Below are positions 1-5,637 of a stretch of 6,124 nucleotides of DNA, piece by piece. The notes beneath the pieces are model-generated. The model saw only the letters and a list, made by a program, of their open reading frames with translations. It was not told the origin of the DNA and did no database searches. Within the stretch, counting starts at the first letter, position 1. Each line of letters begins with the position of its first letter. The translations under genes were made by a program, and so were the position numbers. The stretch spans positions 1-6,124 of the forward strand of contig CALMNS010000296.1 in NCBI GenBank assembly GCA_937871635.1, in the 5' to 3' direction. Source of the DNA: an uncultured Solirubrobacter sp. (GTDB lineage: Bacteria; Actinomycetota; Thermoleophilia; Solirubrobacterales; Solirubrobacteraceae).

Positions 1-1359
1 GGTCGCCGAGACCTCGTCGACGACCGGGAGGTCCTCCGGGGCGGGCGACGGCGTGGCGCTCGGCGCCGGCGACGGCGACGGCGACGGGTCGGCCGCCGAG
101 GCGACCTCGCCCGTGGCCGACTCCGGCGCGCGGAACTTCGCCGAGCAGGCCTGGATGAAGCGCGTGCTGTAGTCCGAGCAGTTGTTGACCAGGAGCCGCG
201 CCCGCAGGTAGTGGCCGAACTCGTCGAACCCGTTGATGGCGGCCACCTGGTAGAAGAAGAAGTCCATCAGGCGCTCGATGCCTTCGGTCTCCTGGAAGGA
301 CTCGAGGATCTCCGAGAGGTCCTCCCCGACGGGCTTGGCCTGCCGTGCGAGGCGCCGCAGGTCCGAGACGATCGGGCGCGCGGACTGCAGGGCGGGCCGG
401 CCGACCCGGGTGGCGTCGCCGAGCGTCTCGAAGGCGGGGACACCGGCGCGGGCGAACGGCCCGAGCTCGGAGAAGACCGCGTTGACGTCGTCGGAGCGCT
501 CGCCCAGGGCGGCGAAGACCGGCTCGGCCTCCTCGGAGAACTCGCCGAGGCGCTGCATGGTCGGGGAGAGCTCGGCCAGCACCCGCGGGAGCCGCTCGAG
601 GTCGGCCTCGAGGTCGTCGCGGCGCTCGGCGGTCGCCTGCGCCACGTCGGCGGACCCCTCGATGAAGGAAGTTACGCGGGCCCTCTCCCGGGCCAGCGGG
701 GCCAGCGCCTCGTCGGAGTTCTCGGCCAGCGCCACGAGCTCCTCGTTCTGGTCGCCCAGGATGTTGAGCACCTCGTCGATCTCGCGCAGCGCCGGGTCGG
801 CGCGGCGGATGACCTCGCGGAGGTCCTCGCCGCGACCGGCGAGGCCCGTGCCGAGCTCGTTGAGGATGATCGAGAAGCGCTGTCGGTAGGGCAGGCGCAT
901 CACGTTGTTGAGCAGGTCGAGGTCGACGGACTGGCTCGTGCGCTCGACCGGCAGCAGCCGCTGCCCCTTGCCCGGCCCGCGCTCGATCACGCGCAGCGGC
1001 GGGGCCGGCGGGGCGTCCGCCGCGCGCCGCCGGGTCGGCTCGCACTCGACGAACTTCTCGCCGATGAGCGACTGCGGGCGCACGGCGCAGCGGGCGTCGG
1101 CGCGGAAGTCCCGGTAGCCGGGGTCGTCGATCCGCAGCACCACGGCGGCCTTGTCGTCCTCGGTGATGTGCAGCGAGTCGATCGCGCCGACCACCACGCC
1201 GGCGACCTTGACGTCCTCCCCCGCGATGACGAACGAGGCGTTGTCGAAGATCGCCCGCACCAGGTACGGCTTGTCGCCGCCGCCGGCCGCGCCCGTCCCG
1301 AACACGACGACGCCGGTCAGGGTGGCCGCGAGGGCCAGGATGCCGAGGACGCGCCTCAC
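1..1359 (-). CDS. MCE/MlaD family substrate-binding protein, second in operon (3' end cut by window edge)
   Basis: This is a subunit of the Mce lipid importer, expected to be membrane-anchored and to project into the cell envelope. The frame is open for 453 codons from a GTG at 1359 to position 1, so the C-terminus is missing. Residues 4-23 form a hydrophobic signal-anchor with no lipobox. The MCE domain spans about 32-108 (KPYLVRAIFDNASFV, GEDVKVAGVVVG, RPQSLIGEKFVECEP). A VDLDLLNNV segment follows at 145-153, then a long helical region to about 370 that is probably the needle-forming part. A GHYLR motif lies at 382-386. Cysteines pair up as C91/C106 and C394/C405. A Pro/Ser-rich tail at 425-441 follows. 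The GTG overlaps the upstream stop (GTGA), so translation is probably coupled; no clear Shine-Dalgarno is visible. Family assignment is firm, but the exact paralogue letter (mceA-F) is not. Confidence 0.93.
   Translation of the reverse strand, partial: MRRVLGILALAATLTGVVVFGTGAAGGGDKPYLVRAIFDNASFVIAGEDVKVAGVVVGAIDSLHITEDDKAAVVLRIDDPGYRDFRADARCAVRPQSLIGEKFVECEPTRRRAADAPPAPPLRVIERGPGKGQRLLPVERTSQSVDLDLLNNVMRLPYRQRFSIILNELGTGLAGRGEDLREVIRRADPALREIDEVLNILGDQNEELVALAENSDEALAPLARERARVTSFIEGSADVAQATAERRDDLEADLERLPRVLAELSPTMQRLGEFSEEAEPVFAALGERSDDVNAVFSELGPFARAGVPAFETLGDATRVGRPALQSARPIVSDLRRLARQAKPVGEDLSEILESFQETEGIERLMDFFFYQVAAINGFDEFGHYLRARLLVNNCSDYSTRFIQACSAKFRAPESATGEVASAADPSPSPSPAPSATPSPAPEDLPVVDEVSAT
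68..85. repeat. GGCGAC hexanucleotide repeat encoding a Pro-Ser tail
   Basis: Three exact GGCGAC copies (68-73, 74-79, 80-85 on the plus strand) encode part of the PSPSPSP run in the second MCE protein on the minus strand. In-frame slippage could change the tail length. Confidence 0.6.
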
Positions 1360-2705
1360 TCGCCCGGCGGCACCAGCGCGGGGTCGCAGTCCTCGGCGCT
1401 CAGCCGGCCGTCGTCGGTGAACGGCGCCGAGCGGTCCCGCGGGGGCTGGGTGGCGGCGCCCGGGCAGCGCTTGAGCACGCCCTTGCGCAGGCCGCTGAAG
1501 CGCTCGCCCGAGGGGACACCGGTCAGCCGGCCGCCCTGCGGGTCGTCCTCGAAGCGGAAGGGGTTGAAGATCGGCTGGACGCGGGCGTAGTGGCCGTTGG
1601 CGTCGTAGTTCGCGGTCGTCTGGCCGAAGTCGCGCAACCAGCCGACGAGGTCGGGCGCGTAGGGCCGGCCGAACTCGAGGACGGGCTGGAGGTCGCGCAG
1701 CGCCTCGATCTGGTTGGCGAACGACGGGCTGGCCACGCGCTGGAGGCCGGGCAGCTTGCGCGTTGCGTCGAGCAGGTCGTTGTCGGCGCCGGGGCGGCCG
1801 AAGAGCGTCGAGAGGTCCTGCACCGTGGGCCGCGACTCCTCGAGCAGCGGCTGCAGCTCGCGCAGCAGCGGGGCCAGCCGGCGCGTCGCCGGCTTGGACT
1901 CGTCGACGAGCCGGTCGAGGTCTGAGAGCGTCGAGCGGAGGTTGACGAAGGTCGTGTTGCCCTTGCGCAGGGTGGTCGGCAGCCGCTCGAGCGCGGTGGA
2001 GAACGCCTCGTTCTCCTGGGCGATCGCCCCCGTCACCTGGCCCGAGTTGCGCACGAGGCCCGAGACGTCGTCGCGCCGCTCGGCCAGCGCGGTCATCGCC
2101 TTGGAGGTGGAGACCAGGAAGCGCGTCAGCGTGCCCGAGTCGCGGTTGAGCTCTGAGACCAACCGCCGGCTCGCCGACAGCGCGGGGTTGAAGTAGCGCG
2201 CCGCGGCGTTGGCCTGCTCGCCCTTGCCGGCGTACTGGGTCGAGAAGCCCTGGATCAGGTTCTGCAGGTCACCCCGCGTGCGCTCGTCGAAGGTGTTGAA
2301 CAGCTGGTCGAGGTCGACGGGCGCGGTCGTCGACCCGGCGCGCAGCTCGGCGCCCTCCTCCATCTCCGGCGCGGAGTCGGGGCCCGGGTTGAGGGCGATG
2401 TAGCGGTTGGCGATGCCCGACAGCGAGGTCTGGCGGATGACCGCGCTCGTCCCCCGGCGCAGCGGGGCGTACGGCGGCTCGACCTCGATCTCGATCCTGG
2501 CCTGGTTGTCCTCGGTGAGGCTCAGGTCGCGGATCCGGCCGACGCGCCGGCCCCCGACCTGCACGTCGTTGTCCTCGACGAGCTGGCCCGCGTTCTGGAA
2601 GTACAGGACGTACCGCTCCCGTTCGGCCCCCCGCAGCAGGAGCAGCGCGACGACGGCCACGGCGAGCGCCAGCGCGACGAGCGCGGCGCCACGCGCCAGC
2701 GTCAA
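1356..2705 (-). CDS. MCE/MlaD family substrate-binding protein, first in operon
   Basis: This 449-residue subunit of the Mce lipid transporter has an uncleaved N-terminal membrane helix at about 5-25 (ALVALALAVAVVALLLL) and no lipobox. The MCE domain at about 32-107 shows YVLYFQNAGQLVEDNDVQVGG, VGRI and SLSGIANRYIALNPG. A PVDLDQLFNTFD segment at 129-140 leads into a long, mostly helical region (about 140-360), as in actinobacterial Mce proteins whose helices build a lipid-conducting needle. The C-terminus carries NYDANGHYARVQPIFNPF at 367-384 and cysteines at 414 and 440. The start is TTG, supported by an AGGAGG four bases upstream. It sits 85 nt after the ATPase gene and overlaps the next MCE gene by 4 nt. 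It resembles that neighbour in architecture but is clearly diverged, as expected for different positions in a hetero-oligomer. Confidence 0.94.
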   Translation of the reverse strand: MTLARGAALVALALAVAVVALLLLRGAERERYVLYFQNAGQLVEDNDVQVGGRRVGRIRDLSLTEDNQARIEIEVEPPYAPLRRGTSAVIRQTSLSGIANRYIALNPGPDSAPEMEEGAELRAGSTTAPVDLDQLFNTFDERTRGDLQNLIQGFSTQYAGKGEQANAAARYFNPALSASRRLVSELNRDSGTLTRFLVSTSKAMTALAERRDDVSGLVRNSGQVTGAIAQENEAFSTALERLPTTLRKGNTTFVNLRSTLSDLDRLVDESKPATRRLAPLLRELQPLLEESRPTVQDLSTLFGRPGADNDLLDATRKLPGLQRVASPSFANQIEALRDLQPVLEFGRPYAPDLVGWLRDFGQTTANYDANGHYARVQPIFNPFRFEDDPQGGRLTGVPSGERFSGLRKGVLKRCPGAATQPPRDRSAPFTDDGRLSAEDCDPALVPPGE

Positions 2706-2709
2706 TTCT

Positions 2710-2715
2710 CCTCCT
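2710..2715 (-). promoter_or_regulatory. Strong Shine-Dalgarno deciding a TTG start
   Basis: The minus strand reads AGGAGG, inside the purine run GGAGAGGAGGAGAA, four bases before the TTG at 2705. This supports the unusual start codon of the first MCE gene. The spacing is slightly short, but the purine run extends further upstream. Confidence 0.8.
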
Positions 2716-2735
2716 CTCCGACCATCGGCGCGCGA

Positions 2736-2758
2736 CGGTACACGGGCTGTGTTTACCG
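2736..2758. repeat. Imperfect inverted repeat in the ATPase-MCE intercistronic gap
   Basis: CGGTACAC (2736-2743) and GTGTTTACCG (2749-2758) are complementary over 8 bp, with a 2-nt bulge and a 5-nt loop (GGGCT on the plus strand). It lies in the only sizeable gap within the operon (2706-2790). It has no following T-run on the minus strand, so it does not look like an intrinsic terminator. It could be an mRNA-processing or stability hairpin, or an operator dyad. The function is unknown. Confidence 0.45.
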
Positions 2759-2790
2759 GGGGTTGAGCGACGGAGCCACGGGGCGCCCGC

Positions 2791-3930
2791 CTACTCCATG
2801 CCGAGGGGTCCGCGCGAAGCCCCCGACAGGAACTGGCGGACGAACATGTTGTCGGAGTTGAAGAGCTCCTCGGCGGGCCCCGACTCGACGATGCGGCCCT
2901 TCCACAGCACGGAGATGTGCTCGGCGACGCGCTTGGCGGACATGATGTCGTGGGTGATCACCACGTAGGCGCCGCCGTTCTCCTCGTGGATCTCCTGGAT
3001 GAGCTCGCACAGGAGCGCGGTCCGCACCGGGTCGAGGCCGGAGTCGGGCTCGTCGAAGAGGACGATGTCCGGGTCGAGGACGAGGGCGCGGGCGAAGCCG
3101 GCCCGCTTGCGCATCCCGCCCGAGAGCTCGTTGGGGTACTTGTCGTGCGCGCCCTCGAGGCCGACCTCGCGCAGCCGGCGCGCGACGATGTCCTGGATCT
3201 CCTCCTCGGCCTTGTCGGTGTGCTGGCGCAGCGGGAAGCAGACGTTGTCGAACAGGTTCATCGAGCCGAACAGCGCCCCGTCCTGGAACAGGACGCCGAA
3301 CTTCTTGCGCATCGCGAACAGCTCGTCGTCGCGCATGTTCGGCACCGACTCGCCGTGGACGAGGACGTCGCCGTCGTCGGGGTAGAGCAGGCCGACCATG
3401 TGCTTGATGCACACGGACTTGCCGGTGCCCGACGGCCCGAGGATCATCGAGATCTTCCCCTCGGGGATCCCCATGTTGAGCCCGCGGAGGATCTTGTTGC
3501 GGCCGAACGCCTTGTGGACCTCGACGAACTCGACCGCGTCGGGGACGCCGGTCGGGCGGTTCGTGCCCGTGTGCCAGCGGTACTCGTCGTTGACGTCGCC
3601 GCCGGGCGGCGCCATGCTGCGGGCGCGCTCCTCGCGGGCGTGGGCGCCCCGCAGCTTCTCGGCCTCGTAGCCGTCGGCCTGGCCCGGCTCGCGCATCACC
3701 GCCGCGGCGAACGGCTTCTGGATGGTCGAGCCCGACTCGGTGGCGTCCGCCTCCCGCGGCTCGTCGGGAGCGGGCTCCTCGCGAGCCGGCTCCTCGCGGG
3801 TGGGCTCCTCGGCGGGCGGGGCCGGCGCGTCGCGCTGCTCGTAGGCCTCCTGCTCGCCCTCGTGGTCGTGCCCGCCCCGGTCCGGTTCGGTCGGGGTGCC
3901 TTCGCCCCGGTGACGATCGCTGAATTGCAT
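2791..3930 (-). CDS. mkl: Mkl/MlaF-like ABC transporter ATP-binding protein with acidic N-terminal extension
   Basis: This is the cytoplasmic ATPase that powers the Mce lipid transporter (379 aa). The ABC domain runs from about 132 to the end: Walker A GPSGTGKS at 165-172, Q-loop VLFQDGALFGSMNL with Q216, signature LSGGMRKRAG at 269-278, Walker B IVLFDEP with D293/E294, D-loop SGLDP at 297-301, and switch histidine H327. The DGALFGSMNL and SGGMRKRAG stretches are characteristic of the Mkl/MlaF group. All catalytic motifs are intact. Residues 1-130 are polar, Glu/Pro/Arg-rich and probably disordered, with EEP repeats at 41-59; MlaF-type proteins are usually near 270 aa and lack this. The ATG at 3930 is chosen because GGAGGT lies five bases upstream. 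The frame stays open far upstream, but there it is only a shadow of the permease gene. An internal ATG at 3615 (Met106) could give a short form. Confidence 0.95.
   Translation of the reverse strand: MQFSDRHRGEGTPTEPDRGGHDHEGEQEAYEQRDAPAPPAEEPTREEPAREEPAPDEPREADATESGSTIQKPFAAAVMREPGQADGYEAEKLRGAHAREERARSMAPPGGDVNDEYRWHTGTNRPTGVPDAVEFVEVHKAFGRNKILRGLNMGIPEGKISMILGPSGTGKSVCIKHMVGLLYPDDGDVLVHGESVPNMRDDELFAMRKKFGVLFQDGALFGSMNLFDNVCFPLRQHTDKAEEEIQDIVARRLREVGLEGAHDKYPNELSGGMRKRAGFARALVLDPDIVLFDEPDSGLDPVRTALLCELIQEIHEENGGAYVVITHDIMSAKRVAEHISVLWKGRIVESGPAEELFNSDNMFVRQFLSGASRGPLGME
3773..3817. repeat. Three tandem 15-bp units encoding EEP repeats
   Basis: Three consecutive 15-bp units begin GGCTCCTC on the plus strand, at 3773, 3788 and 3803, and differ only in the last several bases. 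On the minus strand they encode the EEP-containing pentapeptides of the ATPase N-terminal extension (EEPTR, EEPAR, EEPAP). A degenerate fourth copy (DEPRE) lies next to them. Because the unit is a multiple of three, copy number can change without breaking the frame. Confidence 0.75.
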
Positions 3931-3932
3931 GC

Positions 3933-4727
3933 CTAACCTCCGATTGGGGCTCTGGGGTTCGCGCCCCAGAAGAGCTGGGTGCCGATCATCCCGATCAGGT
4001 GGACGAGCACGATGTTGAGCACCATCGACTTCGCGGTCGCGGTCCCCACCCCGACCGGTCCGCCGCCCGCGTTGTAGCCGTAGTAGCAGCCGACCAGCAC
4101 GATCGCGGTGGCCATCGTCATGCCCTTGATGACGCTGTAGAGGAGGTCGGTCGGGTTCTGGAACATCCAGAAGGTGAGGAAGTAGCCGCCCGAGGACACC
4201 TCGCCGATCTGCTGCACCACCGCGAGGTAGCTCGCGAAGAACCCGGCCCCGATGCCGGCCAGGTACATGAACGGGAGCACGAGCCAGGCGGCGGCCAGGC
4301 GCGTCGCGCAGAGGAAGACGATCGAGGAGATCCCCATGACCTCGAGCGCGTCGATCTCGTCGGAGATCCGCATGGAGCCGAGCTCGGCCACGATCCCGGT
4401 GCCGACCTTGGCGGCCATCATGTAGCCGAACGCGTAGGGGATCAGCTCCCGCAGGTCGGCCCAGGCGGCGAACACGCCGGCGTAGGCGGGAGAGCCGACG
4501 GAGCGGTTGAAGTACGCCGCCTCGATCCCCACCGTCAGGCCGATGAAGAAGATCAGCCCCCAGATGACCAGCGTGGAGGAGAGGATCAGCACGCCGGCCT
4601 GGCGGAGCGCCTCGCCGAAGAACCGCAGCACCCGCAGGCGCAGGACGTCGCCCACGACGCGCCCGGCGAACTTGACGATCTCGCCGAAGGTGGCGAGCCA
4701 GTCCCTCGGGACCGCGAGCCAGGTCAT
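3933..4727 (-). CDS. yrbEB: YrbE/MlaE family ABC transporter permease, second copy
   Basis: This is the second integral-membrane permease of the Mce transporter (264 aa, typical MlaE length), expected to dimerise with the preceding paralogue and bind the ATPase. Hydrophobic segments lie at about 41-67, 95-115, 135-173, 203-217 and 235-255. MlaE hallmarks are AAKVGTGIVAELGSMRISDE at 105-124, IDALEVMG at 125-132 (the cytoplasmic loop region facing the ATPase) and GYNAGGGPVGVGTATAKSMV at 217-236. The ATG at 4727 overlaps the TGA of the first permease (ATGA), so translational coupling is likely; no Shine-Dalgarno is seen. The frame continues open upstream to 5366, but that part reads as Arg/Pro/Gly-rich shadow of the first permease and is excluded. 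The stop lies two bases before the ATPase ATG. The yrbEB symbol reflects position in the operon, not orthology testing. Confidence 0.95.
   Translation of the reverse strand: MTWLAVPRDWLATFGEIVKFAGRVVGDVLRLRVLRFFGEALRQAGVLILSSTLVIWGLIFFIGLTVGIEAAYFNRSVGSPAYAGVFAAWADLRELIPYAFGYMMAAKVGTGIVAELGSMRISDEIDALEVMGISSIVFLCATRLAAAWLVLPFMYLAGIGAGFFASYLAVVQQIGEVSSGGYFLTFWMFQNPTDLLYSVIKGMTMATAIVLVGCYYGYNAGGGPVGVGTATAKSMVLNIVLVHLIGMIGTQLFWGANPRAPIGG
3936..3941 (-). promoter_or_regulatory. Shine-Dalgarno of the ATPase gene
   Basis: The minus strand reads GGAGGT, five bases before the ATG at 3930, and forms the last two sense codons (Gly-Gly) of the second permease just before its TAG stop. It fixes the ATPase start at 3930 rather than at any in-frame upstream codon. 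Confidence 0.85.
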
Positions 4728-5530
4728 CGCAGGTTGAGGATCTCGGGGTGGGTCGCCAGGAGCGTCTGCGTGAAGATGTAGTTGAAGGCGAAGATCCCCA
4801 GGAAGGCGATGACCACGGACTGGTTGACGGCGCGGCCGACGCCCTCCGCCCCACCCGACGCGGTCATCCCCTTGTAACAGCAGACGATCGCGATGATCGC
4901 GCCGAAGATCGTCGTCTTGAGCACCGATCCCCACAGGTCGGTGACCGACGCGTTGTTGAAGAAGGTGGCCCAGAAGGGGCCGAGCGACGAGCCGTTGACC
5001 AGGGTGGCGATGACGCCGCCGAAGACTCCGAAGATCAGGGCGTAGATGTTGAACAGGCCGGTGACGAGCATGAGGGCCAGGAAGCGCGGGACCACGAGGT
5101 TCTTGACCGGGTCCACGCCGAGCACCTGCAGCGCGTCGAGCTCCTCGCGGATCTTGCGCGCGCCGAGGTCCGCAGTGATGGCGGTGCCCGCCACCCCGGC
5201 GAGCACGATGGCGGTGACGGTCGGGGCGAACTCGCGGATCGACGCGAGGACGAAGAAGCCGCCCAGCCGGTCGAGCGCGCCGAAGAGGACGAGGAAGTTC
5301 GCGGCCTGCAGCCCCGGTGCCCCGTAGCCGAAGGCGATCGTGGAGACCACGAGCGGGAACCAGCACAGCTTGAGCGCGAACAGGAACTGCCCGACGAACT
5401 CGCCGCCGTAGGGATACGGCGGGCGCAGGGCCGACACGAGCGTCTTGCCCGTGAGGATCATCATGTCGCCGACTTCCTCGAGCAGGCTCTTGGCCGGCAG
5501 GAAGGCGCGATCGGCGACGTTGCGGACCAT
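4724..5530 (-). CDS. yrbEA: YrbE/MlaE family ABC transporter permease, first gene of the operon
   Basis: This integral-membrane permease of the Mce lipid transporter has 268 aa, the normal MlaE size. An N-terminal segment of about 40 residues precedes the first core helix. Hydrophobic segments lie at about 45-68, 75-97, 102-120, 146-178, 206-219 and 238-257. Family motifs are REFAPTVTAIVLAGVAGTAI at 99-118, LGARKIREELDALQVLGVDP at 122-141 and YKGMTASGGAEGVGRAVNQS at 219-238. The start is taken as the ATG at 5530. In-frame TTG (5569) and GTG (5551) exist upstream, but the TTG falls inside a -35-like box and the GTG inside the promoter spacer, so a product starting there would be cut off the transcript. 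No Shine-Dalgarno precedes 5530, which fits a leaderless or very short 5' end. It is followed by the second permease with a 4-nt overlap. Confidence 0.95.
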   Translation of the reverse strand: MVRNVADRAFLPAKSLLEEVGDMMILTGKTLVSALRPPYPYGGEFVGQFLFALKLCWFPLVVSTIAFGYGAPGLQAANFLVLFGALDRLGGFFVLASIREFAPTVTAIVLAGVAGTAITADLGARKIREELDALQVLGVDPVKNLVVPRFLALMLVTGLFNIYALIFGVFGGVIATLVNGSSLGPFWATFFNNASVTDLWGSVLKTTIFGAIIAIVCCYKGMTASGGAEGVGRAVNQSVVIAFLGIFAFNYIFTQTLLATHPEILNLR

Positions 5531-5539
5531 GGACCGCCG

Positions 5540-5569
5540 AGAGTACGTCACCGGGAAACCGGGTGCCAA
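5540..5569 (-). promoter_or_regulatory. Predicted promoter of the Mce operon
   Basis: The minus strand has TTGGCA (5569-5564; 5 of 6 matches to TTGACA), an 18-bp spacer, and TACTCT (5545-5540; fits the actinobacterial TAnnnT -10 pattern). Only nine bases separate the -10 box from the ATG at 5530, so the transcript should begin at or within a few bases of the start codon. The prediction rests on the sequence alone. Confidence 0.55.
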
Positions 5570-5570
5570 C

Positions 5571-5591
5571 CGGCAGGCGTCCCGCCTGGCG
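5571..5591. repeat. Dyad in the middle of the divergent promoter region
   Basis: CGGCAGGCG (5571-5579) and CGCCTGGCG (5583-5591) are inverted repeats around a 3-bp centre with one mismatch; the inner 6-bp arms match perfectly. The centre (5581) lies close to the midpoint between the two divergent start codons (5530 and 5638), and the left arm ends 1 bp from the -35 box of the Mce operon. This position suits an operator for a dimeric regulator, but in DNA this GC-rich short dyads also arise by chance. Confidence 0.4.
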
Positions 5592-5622
5592 CCGAACCGC
5601 AGCCGCCGAATCGGGGGCGATG

Positions 5623-5628
5623 TATGGT
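5623..5628 (+). promoter_or_regulatory. Possible -10 box of the divergent lipoprotein gene
   Basis: TATGGT fits the TAnnnT -10 pattern and lies nine bases before the ATG at 5638, the same spacing as on the opposite side of the spacer. I see no convincing -35 box 16-19 bp upstream and no Shine-Dalgarno before 5638, which would fit a leaderless transcript. The support is weak. Confidence 0.35.
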
Positions 5629-5637
5629 CACCGCGCG

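Noticed and set aside
211..1590. 459-codon open frame on the plus strand, the longest there
   Set aside because: It is antisense to both MCE genes, its product is Leu/Gly/Arg/Asp-rich with no recognisable domain, and the opposite strand encodes clear MCE proteins. It is a shadow of GC-rich codon use.
2736..2758. Intrinsic terminator after the ATPase gene
   Set aside because: The hairpin is imperfect and no U-run follows it on the minus strand. The downstream mce genes belong functionally with the upstream genes.
2753..3412. 219-codon minus-strand frame inside the ATPase gene
   Set aside because: It is an Arg/Pro-rich shadow in another frame of the same strand. I considered it as evidence of a frameshift, but the ATPase frame is intact.
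2917..3936. 339-codon open frame on the plus strand opposite the ATPase gene
   Set aside because: The product is low-complexity Val/Leu/Ala/Gly/Asp with no motif, while the minus strand carries a complete set of ABC ATPase motifs.
3931..4854. N-terminal extension of the ATPase frame to 4854, giving a 687-aa protein
   Set aside because: The added part is an Arg/Pro-rich out-of-frame reading of the second permease. A strong Shine-Dalgarno fixes the start at 3930.
4728..5366. N-terminal extension of the second permease to 5366, giving 477 aa
   Set aside because: The extra residues are an out-of-frame reading of the first permease. The MlaE-length protein starts at 4727 with an ATGA overlap.
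5531..5569. TTG (5569) and GTG (5551) as starts of the first permease
   Set aside because: Neither has a ribosome site, and both overlap the predicted promoter (-35 box and spacer). The ATG at 5530 gives a normal MlaE length.
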